NCBI GenBank assembly: GCA_039545295.1
Contig: BCIK01000024.1
Location: 320,130-384,129 of the forward strand
Origin: Udeniomyces pyricola
Lineage: Eukaryota > Basidiomycota > Tremellomycetes > Cystofilobasidiales > Mrakiaceae
Length of the DNA stretch: 64,000 nucleotides
Direction of reading: 5' to 3'
Shown: positions 34,849 to 47,790 of the stretch, piece by piece
How positions within the stretch are numbered: the first letter of the stretch is position 1
Layout of the letters: the number at the start of each line of letters is the position of its first letter
Translations under genes and position numbers: made by a program
Notes under the pieces: generated by a model
What the model saw: only the letters and a program-made list of their open reading frames with translations
The model's database searches: none
Told to the model about the DNA's origin: nothing

Positions 34849-37069
34849 ATGCCCTCGAACCGGTATTCGCTTGTCCCGTCGTCGGCATTTCCCTCCATCC
34901 CATTTCTCTCCCGCAAGAAGCATCATTCTCACCTTCCCCGCTGGCTCATCGCCATCGCGACTATCATCCCCATCGTCGTCATTGGCATCATCTTCTACGA
35001 ACTCGCTATCGTCACCAATGCTTTCCGCACATACGAATCCCAGCCGCATGTCTTCGCTGAGCCGTTCCGCGGTAAGGGGGAGGACATTGAGCACCGGGCA
35101 GCTCAGTTCCCTGATTGGGTCACTGCTGATAGGAGCAGTGTTGAGGCTACTACATGGAATGTCAAGACTGAGCTCAGCAACCGGTTCAACAAGATCGGTC
35201 TCAAGGTGAGTGACAATCCTAAGTCGCTTGACATTGCTCCTCGCTTGTATCTTCCTCCATTTCGCAGTTGATCCTCAGTCATCCTACTCATGTCCTTAAC
35301 GAAAGCATATGCTGATACCTGTCCCAAAACGCTGAAACTTTTGGCCATATCAAAGGACTCCACGGTGGCCTGCCCGGCTGTCATTTCGGTCATTGGCAAA
35401 ATGCCTACCTTGCTCGAGGAGCGATATGCCCACCTTTTCCCTTCGACCGAGCCGTCACCTTACCTGTCCGAACCGCAAGGCTTCTTCATCGCGATCAATC
35501 TATTCAACTCCAAAAGTGTAATTCCTCACCTCTTTCAGACCCTACTCTCGGTTTCTGCCCTGCTGGGGCCTTCAAACGTACACATCGCCATCTTTGAGAA
35601 CGGGTCATGGGACGAGACCACCGCAGCCATGGCCGAGTTCGCCCGTGCACTCACCGCTCTAGGTTAGCATCGTACTCTGAATCTACAAACGGCTTGGATC
35701 TCTCGGTGTTTCTATATATATGCACCTCGAATAAAGAGACAACGGAACTGACTTTCTCTTCTTTCCCACCACTTATTTTTCCTTCATTCCCCCATTCCTT
35801 CATTCCTGATCCCTCAAGGTGTCGCGCACTCGATCCGCTCGGACGGACATCAAACGGATTGGAACAATGTCGACCGTATTGCCCAGCTGGCCGAGTATAG
35901 GAACGTTGCAATCCAGCCTCTACTGAATTATAGTCCATCGGGCCCTTCCCTGTTCACGCGGTCGGTCACCAACAGCTCTTTGCCTCATCCTGAAGTTCCC
36001 ACCGACGTTTTGTTTATCAACGACATCTTCGTCTGCCCGACCGACGTTCTCGAGCTCCTTCATCAGCGTCGTTTCCAAGACGCAAGCGCTACCTGCGGAT
36101 TGGACTGGAGGGAAGCTCCAGAAGGGGACATGTGGCGATGGCTACGAGGATGGGTTGGCAAGAATTATCGTTTCTATGACAGTACGTTCTAGCTGGGTCG
36201 TCCTCAAATTCTTCCTTGTTGCATAGATATTGAAAGCTGAATACAGGATCATTATCGCTCGACATATTCGCTAGACTGGGTAACCCGCTCGATGGAAGGA
36301 TTCCCGCTTCGGCCTCGGGTCGACATGTTTGGCGAGCTTCGGGACGGCGTTCGAGAGCTCTTTCACTGGGATCGGGACCCAACTTATTTGGTACGATGGC
36401 GAGCCGCTATCCCTCTTCCGGTCTACTCATGCTGGAATGGCATGATTGTCCTCGATGCTGCGCCCTTCCTTCCCTCCTCCCTGCCTGGCGGGCACTCGCT
36501 CAAGTTCCGAAATGGCAACACGGATGCAGGCGAGTGTGCCGCATCCGAATGTAAGCTCGTGGCTCGAGACTTCTGGGGGATGAACAAGAAGAGATGGGTC
36601 CTTGTGCCAAGGGTGGCGGTCACCTATGACGAGGAAGGCTATAAAGCGCCATGGCTCGAGGAGCGTGTCCGAAGAGGGGGCGTCCAGGGAATGCTGGCCG
36701 ATTTGGAAGAGAAAAAGGTTCGACATGCTCCGAGTACGGCTATGGAGCTCGAGGAAAAGATTGATTGGACCAAAGTGCAAGAGCCTAAACAGGTCGTGTG
36801 CTTTCCTTTCCATCGAGGCTCGCGATTGGAGGTGCGTACATGTTGTCTTTGATGCCATACATGTCACCGATGTTTCGAATTGCTCACATCTGTACCTTTC
36901 TCCGTGTCATCCTTCCTTCACGTTATGATCGTTCGCCGTAACAAAAACTCACGCTTGTGGTGGTCGATAGCTCTGGCCGTTCTATTATGAGGGCAGCACT
37001 GTGCAGACCCCCTCCACTCATAACTTTACATCCCCACCACATATCCCTTTGGAGGACATCTTTGCGTAG
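34849..37069 (+). CDS. CAP59/CMT1-family alpha-1,3-mannosyltransferase
   Basis: This is a type II membrane glycosyltransferase, expected in the Golgi. Cryptococcus CMT1 adds alpha-1,3-mannose and CAP59 is needed for capsule. A short cytosolic tail with RKKHHSHLPR precedes one membrane span, WLIAIATIIPIVVIGIIFY, and a lumenal catalytic region. Family blocks are GFFIAINLFNSKSVIPHL, VHIAIFENGSWDETT, VLFINDIFVCPTDVLELLH, CGLDWREAPEGDMW and FYDNWVTRSMEGFPLRP. Then come LPVYSCWNGMIVLDAAPF and the Cys-containing AASECKLVARDFW. The FYD-N-W join uses the acceptor inside TTCGCTAG, which alone keeps both sides in frame. The C-terminus is spliced to LWPFYYEGSTVQTP and ends LEDIFA at 37069; reading through that donor would stop at 36852. 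Which capsule or glycolipid product it makes is not visible. Confidence 0.9.
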
Positions 37070-37171
37070 GGACCATAGAATGATTCATGACGAAAACGTT
37101 AGCGAGGAGTTGACGACAATTGAAGTTCATTTGATAGAGAGAGAGCCAGAGACAGAGAACAGAGTCACGCT

Positions 37172-40100
37172 CTACGAAGTCTTGGAGGCAAACACTTCCT
37201 CAGCTCGCTTCCTGGCTTCTTCCACCTTGCCAACTTCCTGACCCACGCCCTGGAATGACTCTGGCTTGCCTCCACCCTGCGAAGTAGGTGTCAACAAAAG
37301 GTCGAGTTGTCAGTAAAAGAAAGATCAAAGAGCTGACAAAGAAGAGAGGTCGATGAGAAGCATCATCGCACCTTGCCACCAAGCAGCTCCCCAATGGGAC
37401 CCGCCCACGACTTGCCGTCGATCTTGTTTACCTGCGCCTTGGGAACATAATTGACGTAAGTAACCTTGGAGGGGACCTCTGGATCGATATTGAACAGGAA
37501 AATGGGGTTCATTCCGGATTTGACCGAGATCATGACGGTCTGGGCAAGAAAGTAAGCGAGAATGATTAGTACCAAGCGTTAACGAAACGATATCGTCAAT
37601 CGGCTGCAAACGTCGAGTCATACCTTGAGACTGTTGGCGGAGATGGAAGTCGAAAGGGCGAGACAACCTGCGTTTGGGCTTTCCTTGAAGAACGTGGCAA
37701 TGGATTCGATGGTCTGAGAAGTGCGCGTGAGGTCAGCCTGATGAACCTTGAAGAGAGACCTAGAAAGCGAGGAAAAGGTACGACAGTGAGACTTACCTCC
37801 TTGGACTCCTTTGCGCTTCGGGCCTTGTTCTGGTCCATAAAATTCTTGTGGATTTTAGCGTGTCTGTCGCTCAGTTGGGCCTTGGTCGCGTACGAAGCGT
37901 TTGAGGCAGCAAGTTCCTGCACAGACACAACGTAGAATAGCCATCGTCCAGTGATTAGTTCAGGCAACGAGACAACCTGCAGAACTACCATTAGAAGAAA
38001 GTAGTTGTGTCGAAGAAAGCTCACGATAGGGAATGACTTGAGGGCGGCCTCGGCATCCTTGCCCTGCAGCTTCTCAAGAGCGTCGGTTCGCTTGGTCCAC
38101 TCCTGTCCGACGAGGATTGACTCGTCGGCGTCAGCTCCAGTGATTGCGACAAGTCGACGGACACCTTTGGCGATACCTTCCGACTCGGTGATAGCGAATG
38201 ATTTGATCTCCGACGTCTTCGCAACGTGGCTGTCCGACATGAAATCGAGCACATGTGAAAAGTTTAATGGCGAACCTTGGAGGAAGAAAAGAGATGCGGC
38301 GAGATAACTCACGTTCCACCGCAAAATTCGACACTGGTGTTTCTCCACTTGGGATTTTCGATATCCTTAGCCATGTCCTCGACGTCGTACTCGAGCGTGA
38401 CAACTCGGACTGGATCAGGGTAGGCCTCGCCAAAGACGGCTCGAAGACCGGGAATCTTCTGGGCGAGATCGAGTGGCAACTCTTTGGAGTAGACGCCAAC
38501 GGCTCGGTTGATCCAGTCGTGGACGATGTCTTCAATCTTGAAAAGCTCGTCGAAGGTGATGGGACCCTTGTGAGAAAAGTCGAATCGAAGCTTGCTTGGG
38601 GCGACGAGAGAACCCTTTTGGTCGATGTGATCGCCAAGGACCTCACGCAGAGCGTAGTTGAGGATATGAGTAGCAGTGTGATTCTTGCGGAGAGGCGATC
38701 GGCGAGACTGTGAACGAACAACGTGGCAGGATGTCAGGTCAGACTGGTGGAGTGGTCATCCCTGGGCAAGCAATGTTCGATGGTGACATATGCACGTACT
38801 TCATCGTAAGTGCAAACAACCTCGTCTCCAACGCTGAGCTCACCCTCGGTAACAATACCAATATGGAGGACGTAGCCACTGAAGACTTGGACATCGGTGA
38901 CAAGGAATTCGGCCTGGCCATCGATGACGATCGTTCCGGTATCTCCCTCCTGTCCTCCCGATTCGGCGTAGAAGTTGGTTCGGTCGAGAAGAAGTCCAAT
39001 GGCAGGCGAAGGAGATGCAAAAGTAGACGTAGAGGGAAGGAAAGACGATGAGTGGTAGATCCCTTTGAGAGTGGAAGTAATAGAATCCGTGCCTGTACAG
39101 TTGGAGATGAGGTGGGACCAAGACAGTTGAGTTCAGCAAGTTATTCAGCAAGTGATGACGAAAGACTGCTCGTCATTGGCTAGGCCGATGCCACTTACCA
39201 AACTTGGCATCATCCTCCGTTTTGGGAATCGAATCGTCTGATTCAAGCTTGCCGAGATCATGAACGTCGAGCTTGACAACAGCAGCTCCATCCTTCTTGC
39301 CAAAGCCCTTGCTCGCTTCCTTGGCATCCTTTGCGGCTTGCTCGAGTCCGGCTTCATCCACGCCAAGACCAATTTCCTCAGCCATGAGCTTTGTCAGGTC
39401 GATCGGGAAACCGTACGTATCGTAAAGCTTCCAAACATCCTTGCCGCTGAGAGTCTTGGACCCAGCGTCGATCGCGGCCTTGGAATAGATAGAGAACAGC
39501 CGCTCTCCTCGGTCGAGCGTTCGCGCAAACGAGACCTCCTCCTCATTGAGGAGAGTGATAAGGTTGGCCTTCGCTGTATCGGCCTTAAGCTCAGGGAAGA
39601 AGTCACCCTGTCAAGGAAAGCGAATGCGATAAGGTGTCCACGGTCAGTCTTGTAATCTAAAGGTGGTCCTCAGGACTGAAACAGACGAATGGCCAAGAAG
39701 CCAAACTCACCATCTGCTCAATGACGGTGGGAGCGAGGCGGGAGAAGAACGTGCCAATCTCAACCTTGAAGTACTTTCTGACGTAACGAGCTCCACGACG
39801 AAGAATTCGCCTAAGAACGTAGCCTCGGCCAACGGCATCAGGAACTCCACCGTCGACGATAGCAATGGTGAGGGTTCTGACGTGATCGGCAACAACTCGG
39901 TAAGCGGTGTCGATACCATCGACGTCCTCCTTGCCAAGCTTGCCAGCGTACGACCTCGCTCCGGTGAGCTCCTGGATCTTGTCAAAAATAGGAGTGAAGA
40001 CATCGGTGTCGTAGTTGGATCGGACATCTTGGAGGACTGAGACAAGTCGCTCGAAACCCATGCCAGTGTCGATGTGCTTATTGGGAAGGGGTCGGAGGGA

Positions 40101-41680
40101 GGCATCGGCTTCTCGATTGTACTGCATGAAGACGTTGTTCCAAATTTCGAGCACATCCGGATCGTCTTCGTTGACAAGATGAGCGGCGTTTCGACCCCCA
40201 ATTCGATCATAATGGATCTCACTACCAATACAAGCAGATGCAATAAGTTATGGAAAATTAGCCATTTTGTTTTTCACCGAGCCTGTCTTCAGGCTGAAGC
40301 GAAGCGACGCACCTGCATGGACCGCAGGGACCAGTGGCACCCATTTCTACAGGATTACGAAAATTAAAGTTAACTCATCAGCGAAAGCAAGCACGATGTT
40401 GAGCTTTGAGGCCAACGAGATCCAAACCAACCCCAGAAGTTGTCCTTGGCATTTCCTGTGAGAATATGATCATCGGCAACTCCCATCTTTCTCCAAAGGT
40501 CGCGGGCCTGTGACGAGTCCACTCGAACGCATCAGCCATGTCTCCCATAGCAGCGTTTACGATTCCAACCTGGACACGGCCAAGATTTACTGACCTCAAT
40601 GTCGGCTTCCAAACCCTGAGCAGCGTCGCCCTCAAAGTAGGTGACGTACAAACGATCCTTAGGAATTCCATAGACCTTGGTGTATGGTATGGAAGAAATG
40701 CATATGTCAGCAGACTTCGGTGAGCAATGTCAGGGCTAGTATTCGGAAGACAAAAGCAACTGACCTCAGTCAGAAGCGTCCAAGCCCAGAGGATGGCATC
40801 TTCCTTGAAATAGTCACCAAAAGACCAGTTTCCGAGCATCTCAAACATAGAGCTATCCAGTGATGAAGGGTGATGGAGGCGTCAACAAAGTGGGCCCTTG
40901 GTTTGACCGATATGACAAACTGTGCCTCTCACTGATGGTAGGTATCGAGTCCGACGTCCTCGAGATCTGTTGCAGCGAAAGAGCAAGCGCCAACACTGGT
41001 GAATTAGTAAGTCATCTGCTGTCATCTCACAACTCAGCACGGAAGGCCCCTTCACAAGATGTATGAGTGCAAAGCTGTTACAGAAACGAGCGAATTACTG
41101 ACCGTTATGCTTTCCACCAGCTCGAATGCACTTTTGAGAGTTAACAGCTCTCGTGAGCTTGCCAAGGGCAGAAGACGAGTCGGCAGTTCCGAGGAAGATA
41201 GACTTGTACTGGTTCATCCCAGCGTTGACAAAGAGGAGCGTCGCTAAGAGTAAAGAAGTCTGGAGTCAGCATCATCCAGGGACAAGGGCGGACAGGCAGC
41301 AGGGAATGCAGCAAGAGGGATCAGGAGTCGGGGGGCGGGCCAGGAGAGCAAGGGTTGAACGGGCCAAGCAGGCAGTCCACAAGACGGGTGAAACAAGCGA
41401 TTTGGCCAACATGACAATGCGAGAACTCACGATCCTCAAAGGGAATGACGCTGGCAGACTTCCAAAAGGTGTGGCCATGTTGCTTTTGGAAGAAGTCGAT
41501 GAAGGTGGACCTGACTTTGTCGGCCGGCCAGTTGGCAGGCTCGGGGAACTTTGCGGGTTGGAACGCCATTGGCCGATAGCAATATAAGGTGGCTGGTCGA
41601 ACGGGAAGACGGGGCGATGTTCTCGAAGCGGAGATGGATTGGCGGGTGTGAAGAAGACGTCGAGTGAAGGAAGTCACCAT
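37172..41680 (-). CDS. ALA1: Alanyl-tRNA synthetase, probably dual-targeted
   Basis: The enzyme charges tRNA-Ala. The first Met at 41680 gives a leader rich in Arg, Ser and Thr with no acids ([14 protein letters not shown]), a mitochondrial presequence. Met38 at 41569 begins [18 protein letters not shown], the normal cytosolic start. Catalytic-domain blocks include [51 protein letters not shown] and [15 protein letters not shown]. Next come [17 protein letters not shown], and the editing domain with [19 protein letters not shown] and CGGTHV. The C-Ala part ends [24 protein letters not shown], with a Gly-rich end typical of the family. Many introns lie across the gene; the joins I checked are in phase. 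It is divergent from SEC1, with only about 290 bp between the starts. Confidence 0.95.
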
Positions 41681-41974
41681 ACACTAGCTGATGGAGGTTA
41701 GATGTCGTTGTAACGCGATGATCACCCCGAATCGACCGAGTCACGAGCTTACAAGCTTCACAAGATCACAAGCGCGCAAGCTCCGAGCTCCGTCCCATGG
41801 GCATCGGATCATCTATCATATACAGTTATCCAGATCATCTATCGACTATCCTTTCCATTGTTTAATCTTCCCGCAATCGTTCAATCCAGCAATCCCTACC
41901 ATTTCTCCTCTATCCAAACTTTCATTCCCCTTTCTTGTTACCATCAAACTCACCTACCCGACGTCTCGAGTCAC

Positions 41975-44900
41975 ATGCCCCCTTCCCTCCGGGAGATCAT
42001 CAAGCGTCGTTCGTCACTTCCCATGGTCATCTCTCTCTCGCTTTCGCATCACAACAACCCCCTTCTTCCTGCAATTCGCTCATCGTGAACTTGTTCTACA
42101 ACCAATCCATTCCCTCAGGACTAATCGACAAGATCAAATCCATCAGCCCATCTCAATGGAAGGTACTCATCGTTGACGAGCACACTCGCAGCCTTATCGA
42201 TCAGGTCGTTCCACTTAACGAGATCCTCAACCTCAACGTCACCGGTCAGTCTACTTCTCTGGCGAGCCTTGGTCCTAGCTCTTGTCAATCTAAGGGCCTG
42301 CGGAGTTGCCATACTCGCCCAGCGAACCTGTTATCGCCAGCCTAGACTTCATGTCAGAGTTTCCGTACACCAGGTTGTCTGACGCGTCTAGCCTGCGTGG
42401 ACGGCTCGTTGGCCGGTTCGCGAACTGAGCGCCATCTCATGCACCCCGCCCCTCTTACACCATGCAACAGCTGGTACTGGTCTCATTGGGGCCACAAACC
42501 AACCAACATTGCTCATCATTCCCAAATATAGCTCTGAAACCCCGTTCATGTCTTCCTGTGCTGGATGCTGACTTGATCGAGTCAAAACTTTATTCCTTAC
42601 TTCTACCTATCCAGATGTCGAACTTCTTCAGTCACCTCGGCCGACTCAGGCTTCTCTGCCCGCCATCTACCTCATTACTCCCACGACCCAAAATGTCTCA
42701 CGAGTCATAGCTGACTTCCATGGAGGGCGAGTTGGATATCGCGAGGCCCATATCGTTTTCATCGATGGTGAGTCAGCTATCGTGTCATCACGCAGCATAT
42801 CCGTTCATTACTGTTGATTCTAAGCGCTGGGTCTGATTGAATCTAATTGTTCAACTCAGTCGCACCGGACCGGTTGGTGCAGATGCTTGCATCCGGGATT
42901 GATTCCAGTATCCTCAAGACATTGGAAGAGGTTTATCTCAACTTCTGGCGTAAGTCAGGGTTCTGTCACGTTGTCGCGCCGATTATCATAGGCGACCCAC
43001 ACACGATACTCAATGATGAGATTGCCTTCCTTTGGTAGCTTCCGAATCCCAAGTGTTTTCTTCTCAGACACCGTGGTGCTTTTACAGTCTTTACGGCCCA
43101 CCAGGCTCAGTCCTCAACCAAGAAATGGCCCTTGAAGCTTTTGAGGACGATCTCGTTGTCATGAGTCGAACTGTACGCAGATGATCGGATCTCATTATGT
43201 CTCGGTCCCTCTTGCATGTTTTTCGGTTTAAATCCTGATCGAACTTTTCTTGTCTCACAAATGTACCAGGTCGTCAATCTGCTTGCCTCGTTGGAGGAAG
43301 ATCCTCTGATCCGATACTATCGTCCGGTTCATCACTCACCCTTGGGTCCTTTGGCGAAAGCGCCATCACCTGGTCAGATGGCACCCGCCAATCCGTCTGG
43401 TGGATCCGAGCGTTGGAAGTCCGCCCTTGCTATGCGTTCGAGCGCGGGTGGTCTTGGAGGATCAGGTAACAGTCGGGAACCCGTCGGCGACTGCGTAAGC
43501 AAGAAGCTAGCGACGGCCATTGCAGCTGAACTTGACGCGCATAAATTGGACAATCCAGAGTTCCCGGTGCGCACTCATGTTGTTATATTGGCGTATCATG
43601 ACTTTCAACATTTATGTAGCTTGTACCAGCGGTAGCTGACACGAATCTGAATCCCGTCCTATTTCAGAAACGTACCGAGCCCCCTCGACCTCAATCAATC
43701 CTTTTTGTTGTGGATCGGTCTATGGATCCTGTAGCTCCGTTCCTCCACGAATTCACGTATCAGGCAATGGTCAACGATCTCTTGCCTATCAAAGATGGGA
43801 CCTCATACAAGTGAGTCCCCCTGTAAGCCAAGCGTGCCGGTGGATGACGGGCAATAACTGATGCGTCAAATCGAAACTTCCGCCCGGTGTTTTATACATC
43901 AGTTATCAATTTCAGTCAGCCGTGGGCCAATTCGAGAAAAAAGAGGCTATTCTATCAGATGACGATGGCGTCTGGACCACTGTTCGGCATCTTCACATGA
44001 GAGATGCCATTGACAAGCTCATGGCTGATTTCAATAGTTTCCTCAAGGAACATGGCGGGTTTAGCGCAAAGTGAGCTACGTCTCCGCTTCGCAACGTGCC
44101 TCTGACTCTACATCACTTACCTGGACCATGAAGCTGACCTCAGCTTTCAATCACCACTCCAAAGACAAGGTGCTGTGAGCCTAAACGACATGAAGGATAT
44201 GCTTGCAAGTTTGCCCCAGTATCAGGAAATGCGGGAGAAAGTACGTCACTACTATCTCTCCGTCCTAGGTGTTCTTGATCAATCACCATTTCTCATCAAC
44301 GGCTTCTCTTTCGCAGTTCTCCCTTCATCTTACTATGGCTCAGACGTGCATGGACATGTTTGAGGAGCGTAGATTGAGCGATATTGGAATGGTCGAGCAG
44401 GTCAGTCTGATAAGCGGTCATCTTGGATCCAGTCTAAAGGTCTTGCTCAAATATCGTTCTGTTGGTGAATGCAGAACTGTGCGACAGGTTTGACACCAGA
44501 AGGCAAATCGCCAAAGACACTCGTCGAGGACATGGTTCCTTTACTGGGCAACAGCGAGCAGATCGTATCGTGAGTGCTGCTGTATATGCCTCTCACTCAA
44601 GTTTCGCTGCTGATCCCTCACATTTTCTATTTCATACATGATACTTAGTCGGCCGGACAAGGTTCGAATCATCGCCCTCTATATACTTTACAAGGACGGC
44701 GTGCCTGACGAAGACCGTCGGCGCCTATTCCAGCATGCCAAGCTGTCCGTTCCTGAACAAGATGCCGTGAATAACCTCGTCCATTTAGGTGTGCGGGTTG
44801 TCAAGGTTCGTCCGATGCGTCATCCTTTGATTTGTGAAGGCTGTGTAATTGATGATATGAGGATACTGAGGCAGTTCACCTACGTGTCGTCTGTCTAACA

Positions 44901-45903
44901 GGGACCAAGCGATAGAGAGGGCAAAAAGCGTATTAAGCACAAGCCGTCAACATCGGAGGATGATTACGAGTTGTCACGGTACAAACCCGTCGTCGCTTCC
45001 TTGCTCGAGGTATGTCGGAACGATAAGAGTTGCCTATACCGAACAGGTACCGATCTGACGCTGTTGTATGCTTGGTCTCGATTGTCGTAGGAACACGCCG
45101 CCAACAAGCTCGACCAGGCTTCATTCCCTTACCTCAGAGATGCTCCTGTCGAAGCTCCGTCTTCAGTCCGGGGAGTACCTGCTGGCGTGACTCCTTCGGC
45201 TGTAGGGTCCCTCCGAAGTCAACGTCCAAATTGGCATCGTGCGGGCCCGTCTGGCCAGCCGACGACTCGAGATTCCAACAAGCAACGGTTGATCCTTTTC
45301 GTCGCCGGAGGAATCACCTACTCCGAGATCAGGAGCGCTTATCAGGTTGGAGCAGCGCTGGGCAAAGAGGTCATCATCGGTATGTGCTGCTTTGACTGGT
45401 GTAGCGGCGTGTCCTACGTAACCTGACTGACGCTCACCTTCTTCATCTCTCCGTGGTTTTACTATTTTCCTGTCTTGGACATCCTCACCCGCTCTTCTCC
45501 TGATAACTACGCAGGGTCATCCCATGTGATCACCCCAGAAGCCTTCCTCAAGGACCTCAAGTCACTCGGTCGCAGCGGTATTGCCGCCAATCCGCCCAAT
45601 ATGTATCCCCTTCACCCAACATTCCCGCTCGATTCTCTACCGCCACCCAGATCGTCCCGGGAGCGGTATCAGCTTGCACTCGACAAGCGATATTGGTCGA
45701 CTTGGGTACCGCCACCCGTACCGCCACCTGCGAAGCCTGCCGTGTCGCCGATTTCCTCTCAGGCAAGCGCTGCTAGCAAGCTCACGACCGAGATGTCGAC
45801 GCTTTCGGTCAAATCCAGCTCTGGGACTAGCACCGGGGGAGGGAAAGTCAAAGAAGAGGAAAAGGAGAAAAAGAAGAAAAGCTTTTTCGGGCGTAAGAAG
45901 TAG
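41975..45903 (+). CDS. SEC1: Sec1-family (SM) protein, exocytic Sec1/Munc18
   Basis: SM proteins bind syntaxin-type SNAREs and promote vesicle fusion; Sec1 acts at the plasma membrane in exocytosis. The start [12 protein letters not shown] joins to a second exon that leads into [17 protein letters not shown], the usual domain 1 opening. Later blocks are [36 protein letters not shown] with [13 protein letters not shown] (the strongly conserved domain 2 signature), [42 protein letters not shown] and [21 protein letters not shown] 50-residue Gly/Ser/Pro insertion lies around 43340-43480. The C-terminus is a Ser-rich tail ending in basic [12 protein letters not shown], which could contact acidic membrane lipids. 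Sec1 rather than Sly1/Vps45 is chosen from overall block similarity. Some small exons between 42240 and 42720 remain uncertain. Confidence 0.9.
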
Positions 45904-46253
45904 GCAACTAGCTCACGAGACGGGCCGATTGGATGCGAGTCTTCCGATATTGTTTTCAGGACTTTAGCTGCACAATACTTTGTCTTTTCGTTCCCTCAAC
46001 GCAGACAAGATACGCTCCGGCGCTCGGAATGATATGAGTTGTCCAAAGCACAATAAGCAGGATTTATAGCTAAAAGGATATGTACACATCTGGCAGGTCG
46101 ACCACATCGGCCCGAACCCCTCCCCCCCTCCCTCTCTCCCTTCTCCTCTACCACTTCCACTATCTCCTTCGCAAATCAATGACACCTCCAGAACCATCCC
46201 AACCCAACAATTTCTATGGCAAACCCGAATAGCAGCGCTGGTTGCCTCGCCGC
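45904..46253. other. Convergent 3' region of SEC1 and HAP2
   Basis: This 350-bp stretch lies between two stop codons. A C-rich, T-rich patch at about 46118-46150 is visible. I see no gene or RNA in it. Confidence 0.4.
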
Positions 46254-47790
46254 TCAATCTGAGCCATCTGATGTTGCACTTGAGCTATCTCTTCGCGACA
46301 ACTCTGGCGGACTGCCGGCCGGAGGGGTAGTAGTGGTCGAAGCAGGAAGGAGGGCAATTTCTTCTGCAGTCTACTCGGAAGCAAAGTGATACCACGTAAT
46401 GGCGTCAACAAAGCAATGAATGATACACGTCAGATGAGAGAAGAACGAAATACGGCACTGACCAGAAATCGCCCACCCTTGCCCCGCGGTCGTCTGATGG
46501 CGTGTTTGTGCCTTGACTCGTGAAGATACGGCTGTAAAACAGGATATATACACAACGAGAATTTACACGTCAGATCAGTAAGAACAGGAGGCGTAGGAAT
46601 ACCACGGTGTAAGTTGAGGACATGCAGTCGATTTTCACTTGACTTACCTTGCGGGCCCTCGCGATTTGACCTAGTGCCTCTAGCCTCGCACGCTGCTCTC
46701 TCCGCTTGAGAATACGCTCGTATTGCTTTGCATTGACGTACAAAGACTCCTCGTCGTGCCCAAGCACGGTTGCGGATGGAATTGACGGTCCCGTCTCGAG
46801 CCTACGAGGATGCGACGACGCGGGTGGACACTTAGCCGGACTCGAAGGATTGGATCCGTGCGACGGCACGTACGATGAATGTGAAGACGCAGGCGAGGCT
46901 AAGTCGAAGTCATCGGCCGGGCCTCTGCCATGGGATGAGACGGAAGAGCTTGATGCAGGTCGGTCGGGTCCGGTGAACGGAGGGGAGATGTATGCAGAAG
47001 GGAAGACAGGGTCTACGGGTAATGTGGCGATGAAGTTACGGTACTGGTACGAAACCTCCTGTGGTCGGGGCTGCGGTTGAACCAGGTCCACTCGGGCGTG
47101 GTGATTCGAAAAGGGGTAGGAGGTAAGCTCTGAGGAGGATGAGAGTTGATGAAGGTGGTTTATGGGCAAGGTGGGTAGTAAGGGTTGTTGGTGGGAGAGT
47201 AAAGGCTGGGTGTTGTGAGGCTGATGGGAAGACGATGGGTGGTGTTGAAGCTGATGTGATGGCTGGAGATGGTGTGGATGCTGATGAGAATCATACGAAG
47301 GTTGAGCGTTGACTGGACTGAAGTCGAAGAAGGCGTCCTGAGTGGGTTGATCGAAGTCAAAGGGGGCGAGTACTTGAGCGGACGAGTCGGACTCGTCCTG
47401 ACTTATCGGCGCCGGCTCGAACGGATCGAGTTGGTCTTGGTAGCCGAGCGACGGGAAATCGTTCGGTAGGAGTGCCGGTTGCGGTTGGTGATGGCTGTGA
47501 GACGGATGAAGGGGTGGCTGCTGCTGCTGTGGTGGTTCGAGGTGCTGAGGAGATGACGGATGGAGTGAATGATGTTGCTGGTCGAGTGAGGTGACCGTAG
47601 TGGCGGCGGACGTCGATTCAAATTGGAGGGAAGGGAAACTCGAGAACGAGGCCTGTTCCCTGTTGAAGTCCAGAGGCGAAAAGAAGTCACCTTGGTGGTT
47701 CGTCGTCAGGGGGTACGTCACTTCGTGTCGCTCCTCGGGCGAGGGTATGAACAGGTCGGTATCGGGGGTGAAGAAGAATGCGTCCGACAT
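46254..47790 (-). CDS. HAP2: CCAAT-binding factor subunit HAP2 (NF-YA)
   Basis: This is the sequence-specific subunit of the CCAAT-binding complex, which with HAP3/HAP5 binds DNA and in fungi controls respiration and iron genes. The long N-terminal exon is a disordered Gln/His/Ser/Pro-rich activation-like region. The core starts EESLYVNAKQYERILKRREQ, the HAP3/HAP5-contact helix, followed by RARLEALGQIARARK. After an intron the DNA-contact helix continues PYLHESRHKHAIRRPRGKGG. A last exon, joined at acceptor GAGTAG, reads FLTAEEIALLPAS and ends SATSDGSD. Another acceptor in the same place would give a basic tail ending at 46214, but TAEEIA fits the family better. The start MSDAFFFTPDTDLF is preferred over an upstream in-frame Met at 47988 that lies in the C-rich leader. 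Confidence 0.93.
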
